DNA from: Streptomyces sp. C10-9-1
Lineage (GTDB): Bacteria > Actinomycetota > Actinomycetes > Streptomycetales > Streptomycetaceae
Direction: 5' to 3'
DNA length: 64,000 bases
NCBI RefSeq assembly: GCF_024497955.1
Contig: NZ_JANHKP010000007.1
Location: 1 to 64,000, forward strand
Shown: in pieces, positions 1 to 7,291 of the stretch
Numbering within the stretch: position 1 is the first letter of the stretch
Layout: every line of letters begins with the position of its first letter
Position numbers and translations under genes: made by a program
Notes under the pieces: model-generated
What the model saw: only the letters and a program-made list of their open reading frames with translations
Told to the model about the DNA's origin: nothing
The model's database searches: none

Positions 1-47
1 CCGGCCGAAGCGCCATTGGCTGCTGCTGAACCACAAAGCTCATCGCG

Positions 48-2189
48 TCAGCCGCTGACACTCGCACTGCAGAGACGAACCACGCTCCTGCTCGTCAGTG
101 ACTCAGCCAGCTCTGACAGGTCTGAAAGAGTCAGTCCTTGACCGAGCGTGTAAGTCGCGAGCACATGCCCACGGATTACCGATTTTACGTCTCCGACGCC
201 AACGTCAATACCTGCCTCCTGCAATTCACGCAGCAGCCTCTCTCCTCGTGCCGCTGCAGCCTCGGGCAAGTTGGAACCAGGAGGAATTTCTTTCCTTTTC
301 CTGCATACGATGATCGAATCAAGGTTCGAGGGTTCATTTCCACCCTTCGTGACACTCGTGCTCATCTCACCCTTGATGGGTTGAATAGCCGTAACCCCAA
401 GCCCGGCGTTAGTCAGTGCCTCCACAAGGCTTACCCACCCTGTCAACCGAGCCTGGTGAAAGGTGAAAGCCAACAAGCCTCCCGGCTTCAAGATGCGCTC
501 GCATTCCTTCCAAACACGCGAGATCGCATCACCGAACTGCCTCGGATCAGCGCTCTGCACCTCTTCCATTCTTCTTGTTGTCTGGGCAACTGATGGGTAT
601 CCCGAAAAGGGCTCCATCCCCATGAGCCAAGCGTGGAAGAAATCGGCAAGTTCCGAGTAGTGGACGTTATCCATATAGGGTGGATCAGTCACGATGAGGT
701 CCACGGACCCTGAAGGCAGATCGGTGCGGGACGAATCACCGTTCCGGAGGTAAATCTGCCTCGTACCAAGCCCCTGCTCCGGCCATGCGTCGAGGGGTTT
801 CCCCTCGAACGGGACAGACAAGCCTGTGGTCCTCTGTACAGCGCCATTAATCAGCACCTGGTCGAAGGGATCCGTCTTGTAGTCGTGTGCGCGAATAATG
901 CGGCTACGGAAAAGCGTAGAAAATGATCCAGACGACGCAGGTGTGCCCCAAGGGTGTGCCTCGAGGGGCATACGCTCAGGTTTGAGGATGTGATGACTGA
1001 ACATGTGTCTGACGGCACCTGTCCCTTCCCCCTTGAAGGAACAGAACATGTTGTTAAATTCGAGCGTTCCTGAGAATAGCGCAACTAGGGCCTCTCGCTC
1101 AGCATCGCCCGCGCTTACATCACGAATCGCAGAACCGAGCAACCCCAGCGAATAAAGTTGCCGCTCATTAAAGAATTGACGCCATTCCGTGAATCCCCAC
1201 CGCATCGCCTGGCGGGTGTTCTCCCCCAGCTCAAGTTGACCGACCGGCAGCACGAGGTCACGTTCATTGGTTTGCAGTAGGTCAACGCACTCTGCATACA
1301 GAGACCTATCAAAGGCGTTGATGGGTTCATACCGCTTCTTCCCGTCAAACCCTAGAACAAGCTTTGCATACATTTCACGCTTCGGGGCTTTCCCCTTCAA
1401 AGCATCAAGCACTTTGGAGGTATGCCCGTTAGCGCACGTAACTTGGGTGCGATTCACTGCGCCGGCGCGCTCAAACTTATGGCCGTTGCGGCATTCCGCT
1501 GATGCAAAGTCGTATCGTCCAGCCTGTACGTCCAAGCATACCGGGCAAACGATTTGCGCCTCAGGAACCCTTTTAGGATAAGCGTGCTGCGAGAAAACAT
1601 GGGTCGAGAAAAGCCGGGTGCTTGCCTCGCAATGGGGGCAGTGGGCTACTGCGACCCAGAAGTAGTAGAGAACCGGCTCGCCGTTTTCAGTACGATGAAC
1701 TCGATCAATCTCTTCACGGCATTGTGACTCGACAATCTTGAAGGCTCGGCGCAATTCAGAAACATCCCATTGCTGCACAGCCTGACGTTGAACCAGAGTA
1801 GCAACCGGATTAATATCCGAACCGATGACGCTTGCGCCCATTTTTACTGCTTCGACAACAGTCGTACCGGAACCCGCGAACGGATCAAGTACAACCAAGC
1901 CATCAAGATTCGTAGCACTGCTGTAAGTCTTAAGCGCGTCGCTGTCTGCTTCAGTGACTGCAGCCGCAATGATACCGCGGAACACACTCCCCAAGCGCTT
2001 GGCCCACCATTTATGAGTACTCGTAGCAGGGCGATGAACTTCCTTACGCCATGACTCATTCTCTGCGATCTTGCTGAGTTCGACCGCAGGGAACGCCGCT
2101 TCTAGCGCGGACGAGCTTGGGATGCCCCGATGACATTGCACGTCAGCGTCGAAGAGAGCCAAGTGATCAGAATGGTTCATCGTTCTCAT
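48..2189 (-). CDS. DNA methyltransferase, DUF1156-like, with zinc-ribbon inserts
   Basis: A 713-residue protein that probably methylates adenine N6 or cytosine N4 in DNA. The AdoMet motif LDPFAGSGTT lies at 101-110 and the catalytic DPPY motif at 502-505. This order, with about 400 residues between, resembles alpha-class enzymes with a large target-recognition insert. The N-terminal stretch HKWWAKR (59-65) resembles the start of DUF1156-type methyltransferases. Cysteine pairs CPHC (184-187) and CPVC (215-218), plus single cysteines near 233 and 252, suggest zinc ribbons in the insert. The gene starts 27 bp after the nuclease gene at 2217-2972 on the same strand, so the two probably form one operon. 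A second in-frame ATG lies at 2180. Codon use and base composition are less GC-biased than in the rest of the window, which points to recent acquisition. Confidence 0.85.
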   Translation of the reverse strand: MRTMNHSDHLALFDADVQCHRGIPSSSALEAAFPAVELSKIAENESWRKEVHRPATSTHKWWAKRLGSVFRGIIAAAVTEADSDALKTYSSATNLDGLVVLDPFAGSGTTVVEAVKMGASVIGSDINPVATLVQRQAVQQWDVSELRRAFKIVESQCREEIDRVHRTENGEPVLYYFWVAVAHCPHCEASTRLFSTHVFSQHAYPKRVPEAQIVCPVCLDVQAGRYDFASAECRNGHKFERAGAVNRTQVTCANGHTSKVLDALKGKAPKREMYAKLVLGFDGKKRYEPINAFDRSLYAECVDLLQTNERDLVLPVGQLELGENTRQAMRWGFTEWRQFFNERQLYSLGLLGSAIRDVSAGDAEREALVALFSGTLEFNNMFCSFKGEGTGAVRHMFSHHILKPERMPLEAHPWGTPASSGSFSTLFRSRIIRAHDYKTDPFDQVLINGAVQRTTGLSVPFEGKPLDAWPEQGLGTRQIYLRNGDSSRTDLPSGSVDLIVTDPPYMDNVHYSELADFFHAWLMGMEPFSGYPSVAQTTRRMEEVQSADPRQFGDAISRVWKECERILKPGGLLAFTFHQARLTGWVSLVEALTNAGLGVTAIQPIKGEMSTSVTKGGNEPSNLDSIIVCRKRKEIPPGSNLPEAAAARGERLLRELQEAGIDVGVGDVKSVIRGHVLATYTLGQGLTLSDLSELAESLTSRSVVRLCSASVSG

Positions 2190-2216
2190 CCAGTAGGGGC
2201 TGTCGTGGGATGCGCC

Positions 2217-2972
2217 TCACGGCTTCATGCCAACTTCACCAGCCGGATCACTCTTTGCCCTAAAGGCAGTGAAGGCGCGAGTGAATCCGGCTGTCGGATT
2301 ATCTGCCAACTCCGTGCGCAATGAGTTATCGCGGAAGTCGAAGGTGTACTTAGCTGCAATCTTATCAGCATCGGCCCGAATCAGGGAGCCGACCTCCCTT
2401 AGACTATCAGCCCCGTCAAGCACCTCGCCCTTACGTGCGATCAATGTGCAATTCGAGGTCAGGCCATCTGCCAACGCATAAGGCGTAGGAGCGACATACA
2501 TTTTCCGATCACGCACCAAGATATCGCCATAGGATCCAAAATCGCGGAAGCTGTCATTCTTATGCACATAGTCATGGTGAGCGTTCAAGAAATCGCCATG
2601 ACAGATTACTAGGTCAAGGACCGGGAACTGATCTCCCTCGAATTTTTTCGGGTAGCGTCCGAAGATGTAGTAAACTGATTTCCCTTCGTGCATGCCCGTC
2701 GCGAGCTGACTATTGCAGTCGAAATCTGCCTGCCTCCCGGGAGTCTCCAAGCCCTTCACCTCGAATCCTTCGGGGTAGTCAGTCATGACGTAGTCAGGAT
2801 ATTTGTTCCGCTTGGTTACTTCCCATGAAAATCCTGTTTCGGCGATTCGGTCACCGACCCAATCCTGAAAGTGGAACTCTTTATCCCGCCTGGTCCTGCG
2901 GCGAATCAATTCTCCACGCTGCATGGCGTCGTAGCAGGAAATGAAAACTGAGGCAAGTGTCATAATTGTCAC
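2217..2972 (-). CDS. Probable restriction endonuclease, PD-(D/E)XK fold
   Basis: A protein of about 251 residues. The sequence NKYPD (56-60), then ten residues, then the EVK triad (71-73) form a PD-(D/E)XK nuclease signature. The family as a whole is not one I can name. It stands directly upstream of the DPPY methyltransferase gene on the same strand with a 27-bp gap, the usual layout of a type II-like restriction-modification pair. I chose the GTG at 2972 because AAAGGG lies 7 bp in front of it. An ATG at 2963 and a longer reading frame from 3035 are also open. The base composition matches the methyltransferase and is unlike the chromosome. The role is inferred from the motif and the neighbour, so another nuclease-type defence function is possible. 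Confidence 0.7.
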   Translation of the reverse strand: MTIMTLASVFISCYDAMQRGELIRRRTRRDKEFHFQDWVGDRIAETGFSWEVTKRNKYPDYVMTDYPEGFEVKGLETPGRQADFDCNSQLATGMHEGKSVYYIFGRYPKKFEGDQFPVLDLVICHGDFLNAHHDYVHKNDSFRDFGSYGDILVRDRKMYVAPTPYALADGLTSNCTLIARKGEVLDGADSLREVGSLIRADADKIAAKYTFDFRDNSLRTELADNPTAGFTRAFTAFRAKSDPAGEVGMKP

Positions 2973-3137
2973 GATTTCGCCCTTTATGCGCTGTCCCGTA
3001 GCCACCCTCGACTTGCCGGGCAACACTAATGGCACCGTGGACCATGCCTGGACGGATCACGTCCTTCAGAGAACGCGCAGGGCTGCGACCAGCTACTTCT
3101 CCTAGGAACGCAGCGCCCGCCGGAGCCGTGGGCGAGT

Positions 3138-3167
3138 GAAGCCCCCAGCAGAGACGCTGGGGGCTTC
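3138..3167. terminator. Perfect hairpin terminator
   Basis: A perfect 12-bp stem (3138-3149 pairing with 3156-3167) with a 6-base loop. It lies just past the stop of the minus-strand GntR gene at 3193, which ends the small-gene operon running from 5057. It can fold on either strand. Confidence 0.75.
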
Positions 3168-3192
3168 TTCGTGGCGTGGGTGAGGATCCCGC

Positions 3193-4182
3193 CTACGGAA
3201 GGCGCCGGCCGCGGCTCTCTGCGACGCGCAGGACTTGGCCCAAGGCTTCCGTGAGGTCTGCGGAAGTTGCATGGAGAGCCACCGGGTCGGGCTTCGGGAG
3301 GCTGAGCAACTCGATGGCGCGGTCCAGTACCTCGGCCGCCTGGTCGAGGTAGGTCCTTTCGAGGGTGTCGGCCAGGCGAGACATGCGGCTGCTGTCGCCG
3401 TCGGTGCTCAGGAAGCACGGTTTGCCGTCAGGGCCGGACCACGGGAGGAGCCGCAGTTCGTCGCGGGAGGTCATCTGCCTGTCTCCCCTTTCCTTGAGTG
3501 TCGGGTGGGTGGTGAAGACCGCGTCTGCGGCATCGCTGGGAAAGGCCAAGAGCGCGGCTTCGATCACGCGGCCAGCGGAGTTGAGGGCGATGCTCGTGAT
3601 AGTGAGAACCGTCCGTGTGGTGCTGATGCGGAGGGCACTTGCCTCTTCCCGGGTGGGGAGGCGGGCTGTGACCGTCTCCCTGGTTTCTGTACGGGCCGCG
3701 TCCCAACTGCCGGGCCAGGAGGACGAGGCGAGTTGTGCGGCTGGTGCGAGGTCGCGGGGGATGTAGATGCGGGCCACGCTTCGGGGGGTCTCGCCCTCGT
3801 AGGTGGTGCAGTCGAACTCGGTCAGCGGAGTGTTTGGCGGGACCTTCAGGAGGGTTCTGATGTGGCCGCGGGCCCTGAGGTTGGTCGTGCGGATGGTGGT
3901 CTGGATGTCGGGGGCGAACGGCATACCGGCACCTCCCGTGTAGGTGATGCGGCGGAGCGGGGCGCGGACGAAGTTGCCCTTGCCGTGGGTCTTCTCGATG
4001 AGTCCTTCGGCCTGGAGGAGGGCGAGGGCCTGGCGGACGGTCGGAGTGCTGACCTTGTAGTGGGTGGCCAGCTTGGGTTCCGAGGGGAGGCGGTCTCCGG
4101 GCTTGAGGTGGCCGGCGGTGATCTGGGTGCGGAGGTCTTCGGCGATGGTGTCGCGGAGGGTCGGCACGGTCGGGGTCACCAC
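3193..4182 (-). CDS. GntR-family transcription regulator with UTRA-like domain
   Basis: A 329-residue DNA-binding regulator. Residues about 8-75 form a winged helix of the GntR type, with GDRLPSE after the first helix, VSTPTVRQAL as the recognition helix and GKGNFV as the wing. Residues 90-230 resemble a UTRA ligand-binding domain. The C-terminal 100 residues are extra and contain a helical stretch. The start overlaps the stop of the 74-residue gene at 4176-4400 (GTG at 4182, with another GTG at 4179), so it is the last gene of a tightly coupled five-gene unit. GntR regulators of the KorSA type are common in integrative elements, and the island context fits that. The ligand and targets cannot be told. 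Confidence 0.85.
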   Translation of the reverse strand: MVTPTVPTLRDTIAEDLRTQITAGHLKPGDRLPSEPKLATHYKVSTPTVRQALALLQAEGLIEKTHGKGNFVRAPLRRITYTGGAGMPFAPDIQTTIRTTNLRARGHIRTLLKVPPNTPLTEFDCTTYEGETPRSVARIYIPRDLAPAAQLASSSWPGSWDAARTETRETVTARLPTREEASALRISTTRTVLTITSIALNSAGRVIEAALLAFPSDAADAVFTTHPTLKERGDRQMTSRDELRLLPWSGPDGKPCFLSTDGDSSRMSRLADTLERTYLDQAAEVLDRAIELLSLPKPDPVALHATSADLTEALGQVLRVAESRGRRLP

Positions 4183-4400
4183 CTTTTCTGGACTCGGAGG
4201 GCGACCAGGCGGGTGCGGGGGTGCATGGTCAGTTGCTCGCCTGTTTCGAAGAGGAGGCGTTTGGCGCCGAGGGGGAGTTGGCGGAGGTCGGCCACTCGGC
4301 AGGGCTGGCCGCCGATCTGGATGACGTCGCCTCGCTGGACGTTGATCGAGGTGATCTCGATGGGGGCGACCACGGCGCCGGTCGGGGTCCAGGGCTTCAT
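4176..4400 (-). CDS. Small conserved protein, function unknown
   Basis: 74 residues, starting at ATG 4400 behind a strong ribosome site, GGAGGT, 5 bp upstream. The sequence is beta-rich with a central ITSINVQRGDVIQIGG stretch and a later LPLGAKRLLFETGE stretch, suggesting a small SH3-like or beta-barrel fold. Small proteins of this look often stand directly before GntR regulators in Streptomyces elements. Its start overlaps the stop of the 59-residue gene upstream (ATGA), and its own stop overlaps the GntR start, so translation is probably coupled. I cannot assign a function. Confidence 0.7.
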   Translation of the reverse strand: MKPWTPTGAVVAPIEITSINVQRGDVIQIGGQPCRVADLRQLPLGAKRLLFETGEQLTMHPRTRLVALRVQKRW

Positions 4401-4576
4401 CCCGTTACCTCCTGGCGGGGCGGGGTGGTCGCCGGCGTGTGGCAGGGGCAGGCGCATGTCTCGTAGATCACCGGGATGTCGACCGGGGCCGTTACTGGGG
4501 AGGAGTGAGCGCACTCGTTGTGGGTGCCGATCTGGCACCGGGACGAGCGGTACGGGGTGAGCTTCGTTTGGGACAT
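4397..4576 (-). CDS. Small cysteine-rich protein, function unknown
   Basis: 59 residues from ATG 4576. Cysteines lie at 14 and 21 and in a C-terminal CACPCH cluster (43-48), which could bind a metal such as zinc. The start shares a base with the stop of the preceding gene (TGATG) and the stop overlaps the next start (ATGA), so the frame is fixed by its neighbours on both sides. No named family is recognised. Confidence 0.6.
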   Translation of the reverse strand: MSQTKLTPYRSSRCQIGTHNECAHSSPVTAPVDIPVIYETCACPCHTPATTPPRQEVTG

Positions 4577-4767
4577 CAGGCCGTCTCCGCCTGGGTGAGG
4601 TGGGGGCGCTCGGCGGTGGGGGCGTACCGACTGATGCGGGGCGTGCTGGCGCCGTGGGAGATGGTCCGTCCCGGTGGAGTGGTGCGGTGTAAGGGCCTGT
4701 GGGGATGGGCGGTTCGGGCCTGCCGCGGTCTGGTCGAGTGGAGTGCGCGGCGGATACGGTTGAGCAC
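4576..4767 (-). CDS. Small basic protein, function unknown
   Basis: 63 residues from GTG 4767, with GGGAGC about 8 bp upstream as a ribosome site. It begins with the basic stretch LNRIRRALHS and is rich in arginine, proline and histidine, without hydrophobic segments. It sits 5 bp after the stop of the 94-residue gene and overlaps the next gene by one base. The start choice rests on the ribosome site and the close spacing. The composition is close to that of random high-GC sequence, so its reality depends on the operon layout. Confidence 0.5.
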   Translation of the reverse strand: MLNRIRRALHSTRPRQARTAHPHRPLHRTTPPGRTISHGASTPRISRYAPTAERPHLTQAETA

Positions 4768-4772
4768 GCTGA

Positions 4773-5057
4773 TCAGCTCCCATCGCTGATGGCCGGGTCC
4801 CCGGACGTCGCGTGTCGCGGGGACCGCTTGTTCACTGCGGCCCAGAGGGTTCGGCCGCCGAGGCTGGTGGCGAGGAGACCGAAGCGGTCTGCCTGTGCCA
4901 GGACTTCCAGGACCTCCCGCCATGTCTCTGCGGGGAGGGTTTCCGGTACCTCTGCTTCGATCGACGTGTGTCTGGTGTGGGCCACCACGCGTGTGGTGAG
5001 TCCGAGGGCGGACAACCGGGCGGCGAGGGCCTCCGCGCTTACTTCGGGAGCAGGCAC
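4773..5057 (-). CDS. Small protein at the head of the element operon
   Basis: 94 residues from GTG 5057. I chose this start because GGAGG stands 7 bp before it. The longer frame from 5084 has no ribosome site and would run into the operator region. The product looks folded and soluble: a helical VSAEALAARLSALGL segment, then beta-strand-like TTRVVAHTRH and TWREVLEVLAQADRFG. It has no clear family. It is the first gene of the minus-strand unit that ends with the GntR gene, and it diverges from the second GntR gene across a 78-bp promoter region with doubled palindromes. Confidence 0.65.
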   Translation of the reverse strand: MPAPEVSAEALAARLSALGLTTRVVAHTRHTSIEAEVPETLPAETWREVLEVLAQADRFGLLATSLGGRTLWAAVNKRSPRHATSGDPAISDGS

Positions 5058-5093
5058 AAGGCAGCCTCCGTTACCGGTGATCACTTTAAGTGA

Positions 5094-5129
5094 AGCTAGT
5101 TAACTAGATTAGAGCTAGTGGACTAGATT
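5094..5129. promoter_or_regulatory. Doubled palindromic operator between divergent GntR units
   Basis: Two copies of the 17-base sequence AGCTAGTnnACTAGATT stand at 5094-5110 and 5113-5129, a 19-bp period. Each holds the inverted repeat CTAGT-2-ACTAG (5096-5107 and 5115-5126). A separate 13-bp palindrome, TCACTTTAAGTGA, lies at 5081-5093. The region is AT-rich in a GC-rich setting and separates the start of the regulator gene at 5136 from the minus-strand operon. Inverted repeats of this kind are the usual binding sites of GntR dimers, so autoregulation and control of the divergent operon is the likely reading. Confidence 0.7.
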
Positions 5130-5135
5130 TTCCAT

Positions 5136-5888
5136 ATGCCTGAGCAGCCGCCATACCTCCGTATCGCCGACGAACTGCGGCGGCGGATCGCGGAGCACGA
5201 GTGGACCCCTGGAGACCGGCTGCCCTCACGGGCCCAGATCGGCCAGGAGTGCGGGGTGGGCGAGAACGTCGTTCGCCGGGCCCAAGAGCTGTTGATCTCC
5301 CAGGGCGTGTTGGAGGGGCGGGCCGGGTCCGGGACCTATGTGGCCGAGCCCCGGCTGCGGGTGCGGATGGTGCGGTCCGCGGCGCGCGAGCAGCCCGACG
5401 GGTCGCCATTCCGGGCCGACATGAAGGCCGTCGGGCGGAACGGTGGCTGGGAAAGCCGGACTGATGCGAAGGTGCCCGCGTCGGCCGAGATCGCTGCGCG
5501 GCTCGGGATCGGCGAGGGCGAGCTGTGCGTCCGGACCGTATACGAGTTCCTCGCCGACGGGCGGCCCGTGCAGCTGTCGACGAGCTGGGAGCCGTACGAC
5601 CTCACCGGCGGTACCCTCGTCGTTCTGCCCGAGGGCGGGCCGCATGCCGGGGCCGGCGTCGTGAACCGGATGGCCGAGATCGGCGTCACCGTCAGCCACG
5701 CCGTCGAGCAGCCCGAGCCGCGGCAGGCCACCGCTGAGGAAGCCTCACTCCTCGGAATCCAGAAGGCCGCGCTCGTCACCCACATCCGGCGCACCTACTA
5801 CAGCGACCAGGGTCCGCCCGTGGAGACGGCCGACATCGTCGTGCCCGTAGCACTCTGCGAGATCGTCTACGAGATCCCCATCAAGTGA
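5136..5888 (+). CDS. GntR-family transcription regulator (HutC/UTRA type)
   Basis: 250 residues. The N-terminal winged helix (about 5-70) has GDRLPSRAQIG and GVGENVVRRAQELL as its helix-turn-helix and GRAGSGTYV as the wing. The rest (about 80-245) is a UTRA-type effector domain with the FLADGRPVQLSTSWEP stretch typical of the family. No ribosome site is visible before the ATG, which directly follows the operator, so the transcript may be leaderless. The close operator makes self-repression likely. It differs from the GntR protein at 3193 in length and C-terminus. Confidence 0.88.
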   Translation: MPEQPPYLRIADELRRRIAEHEWTPGDRLPSRAQIGQECGVGENVVRRAQELLISQGVLEGRAGSGTYVAEPRLRVRMVRSAAREQPDGSPFRADMKAVGRNGGWESRTDAKVPASAEIAARLGIGEGELCVRTVYEFLADGRPVQLSTSWEPYDLTGGTLVVLPEGGPHAGAGVVNRMAEIGVTVSHAVEQPEPRQATAEEASLLGIQKAALVTHIRRTYYSDQGPPVETADIVVPVALCEIVYEIPIK

Positions 5889-5975
5889 CAGCGTGCGCGA
5901 CAGCTCTGGCTGAACGTGTCTCTACATGCCGCGAGGGCCCGTAGAGTGCGGGCGTCATCGCATGCGGGAGGGGTC

Positions 5976-6419
5976 ATGTTTGGCTTTCCGGGACGGAGAC
6001 TGCAACAGGGCTTCGCCGAGTTGGGGGATCTCACCGGTCGCACAGCGGACGAGATCATCGCTTCCGTGGGTGCGCCCATCAGTCAGAGCATGATGGGACC
6101 GGGACAGGTGTTGCTCCAGTGGCAAGGGGACGCGTACCACATCGGAATCCTCTTCGAGCAAGGCCAGTTCGCAGGCATTACGAGTGAGGACTCCGGACGG
6201 CTGCCGGGCGGGCGAGCGCTGGCACGGGGGTTCGCTGGCCTTGGCAACCTGACGGGGCGCACGAAGGACGAAATTATCGCCGTCGTCGGTCCATATTCCA
6301 GCTTCAGCGTTGCCGGCCCCCACCAGGTACTCCTTCAGTGGCAGAGCGACGTCTACCACATCGCTCTTCTGTTCGAGGGTGACGAGTGCGTGGGGATTGC
6401 ACACGAGTTCGCGATCTAG
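5976..6419 (+). CDS. Protein of two tandem copies of a ~60-residue domain
   Basis: 147 residues from ATG 5976, behind GGGAGG. An earlier in-frame ATG at 5916 lacks a ribosome site. The protein is two copies of one unit. The first, about 13-70, contains GDLTGRTADEIIASVG and QVLLQWQGDAYHIGILFE. The second, about 85-140, contains GNLTGRTKDEIIAVVG and QVLLQWQSDVYHIALLFE. The GRTxDEIIxxVG motif recalls small outer-membrane-type SmpA/BamE folds, but no signal peptide is present, so this is only a shape comparison. The gene is the last one before the tRNA fragment and is probably cargo of the element. Function unknown. Confidence 0.75.
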   Translation: MFGFPGRRLQQGFAELGDLTGRTADEIIASVGAPISQSMMGPGQVLLQWQGDAYHIGILFEQGQFAGITSEDSGRLPGGRALARGFAGLGNLTGRTKDEIIAVVGPYSSFSVAGPHQVLLQWQSDVYHIALLFEGDECVGIAHEFAI

Positions 6420-6568
6420 GTGCGCCTCTACGGAAGGAGCCTCCCGGGCTCCACACAAGCTGACATCCACGGCTGACATCAACGCCGGTGGACGACAGCG
6501 GTCGTACCCGGTCAGTCGCACCAGCCGTCAGCAGCGCCCCTCCCCCGCCAAGGACCGCCCGATCGAAC

Positions 6569-6612
6569 TCCTAAAGCGGGTGTCGCAGGTTCGAATCCTG
6601 CCGGGGGCACCA
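6569..6612 (+). other. tRNA-Arg(CCU) 3' fragment, attachment site of the element
   Basis: The segment runs from the anticodon-loop sequence CTCCTAAA through a complete T-arm (GCAGGTTCGAATCCTGC) and a 3' acceptor strand to an encoded CCA end. The bases to its left do not pair with the anticodon stem and there is no D-arm or 5' acceptor, so it cannot be a working tRNA. The anticodon reading is CCU (arginine). Starting exactly at the anticodon loop is typical of tyrosine-recombinase crossover sites. The intact gene is expected left of the window. Confidence 0.8.
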
Positions 6613-6619
6613 GCCGAAA

Positions 6620-6647
6620 GGCCCCGGACCGATCACGGTCCGGGGCC
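6620..6647 (+). terminator. Terminator of the original tRNA locus
   Basis: A perfect 11-bp GC-rich stem (6620-6630 with 6637-6647) and a 6-base loop, 7 bp after the CCA of the tRNA fragment. It was probably the terminator of the tRNA gene before integration and belongs to the chromosomal side of the junction. Confidence 0.75.
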
Positions 6648-7291
6648 TTCCCGATTTCGCTGACCGGCGAACCGGCGCCGATCTCTCGCCCCATGGCAGC
6701 TCCGGCCCAAGGCCGCTACACCGCCCTCCGCAGAATGTGCGCGCGTCCCTCTGTACTGGCGTCCACACTGAGGCCATGACCTTCATGAACGTCCTGTGAT
6801 CCGTCCGTGCCATGCGCTGGGCCCCGCGGCCCAACCGGGCTCCCGCACGGTTCGTGCGACGGCTGTGACTCTCGGGGGAACCGCCCCGCGAGACCTGTGG
6901 GCGTCTTCCGCGGCTTCGGACCGGAGGCGGGGCCTGTGCTCTTCTTCTCCGAAGGAGTGGCTACGCCCCGAGGGGGCGGAGCAGCACGGCCGGCTCCCGG
7001 CACAGGTGGGGGATACGGGGGTCGAGGCTCGCTCGGCCCGTCGGCGCCGGTCACGACACCGGCGGCTCCGCCACCGCATCGTCGGCAGCGAGACCGCCGG
7101 TCGGCTGCCGCTCTCCCGTTTTCCGCTCCCTGGGGCGCGGCGGCGGGCTGCGCACACAAGCGCCCGGGAAGGGGCCGCGTGGGCGCCTTCCCGGGCGAAG
7201 TCGAGGGCAAGGAGAGCGGAGGGACTTGATTTCATGGAAAGTGAATGAGAAGGAAGCCCCTTCATGGCCTTGCCGCGGTCAACGCTAGCAC
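6648..7291. other. 644-bp stretch without a supported gene
   Basis: It lies between the tRNA terminator and the stop of the minus-strand gene at 7292. Open frames exist on both strands, but they are low-complexity Arg/Pro/Gly/Ala sequence with no ribosome site or recognisable motif. An 8-codon frame with two methionines at 6776-6799 is seen, but nothing supports its use. Confidence 0.6.

Larger units (their letters stand above)
1..6612. mobile_element. Right end of an integrated element (tRNA-Arg site)
   Basis: The segment left of the tRNA-like fragment at 6569-6612 differs from the rest of the window. Its first 3 kb are visibly richer in A+T, and it carries a restriction-modification-like pair, two GntR regulators and small overlapping genes typical of actinobacterial integrative elements. 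Elements of this kind integrate into the 3' end of tRNA genes and leave an intact tRNA at one end and a 3' fragment at the other. The fragment reads rightward, so the intact tRNA and probably the integrase should lie to the left, outside the window. No integrase, replication or transfer gene is visible here, so calling it an integrative element is inference from one end only. Confidence 0.65.

Noticed and set aside
4397-4923. Longer versions of the small island proteins starting at 4783 and 4923
   Set aside because: The internal starts have ribosome sites and give overlapping stop-start junctions. The longer forms would overlap upstream genes extensively.
6569-6612. A working tRNA gene
   Set aside because: There is no 5' acceptor strand, D-arm or paired anticodon stem to the left of the anticodon loop.
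6776-6799. Leader peptide for an attenuator
   Set aside because: The short frame has no ribosome site, no hairpin pair and no downstream gene on that strand.
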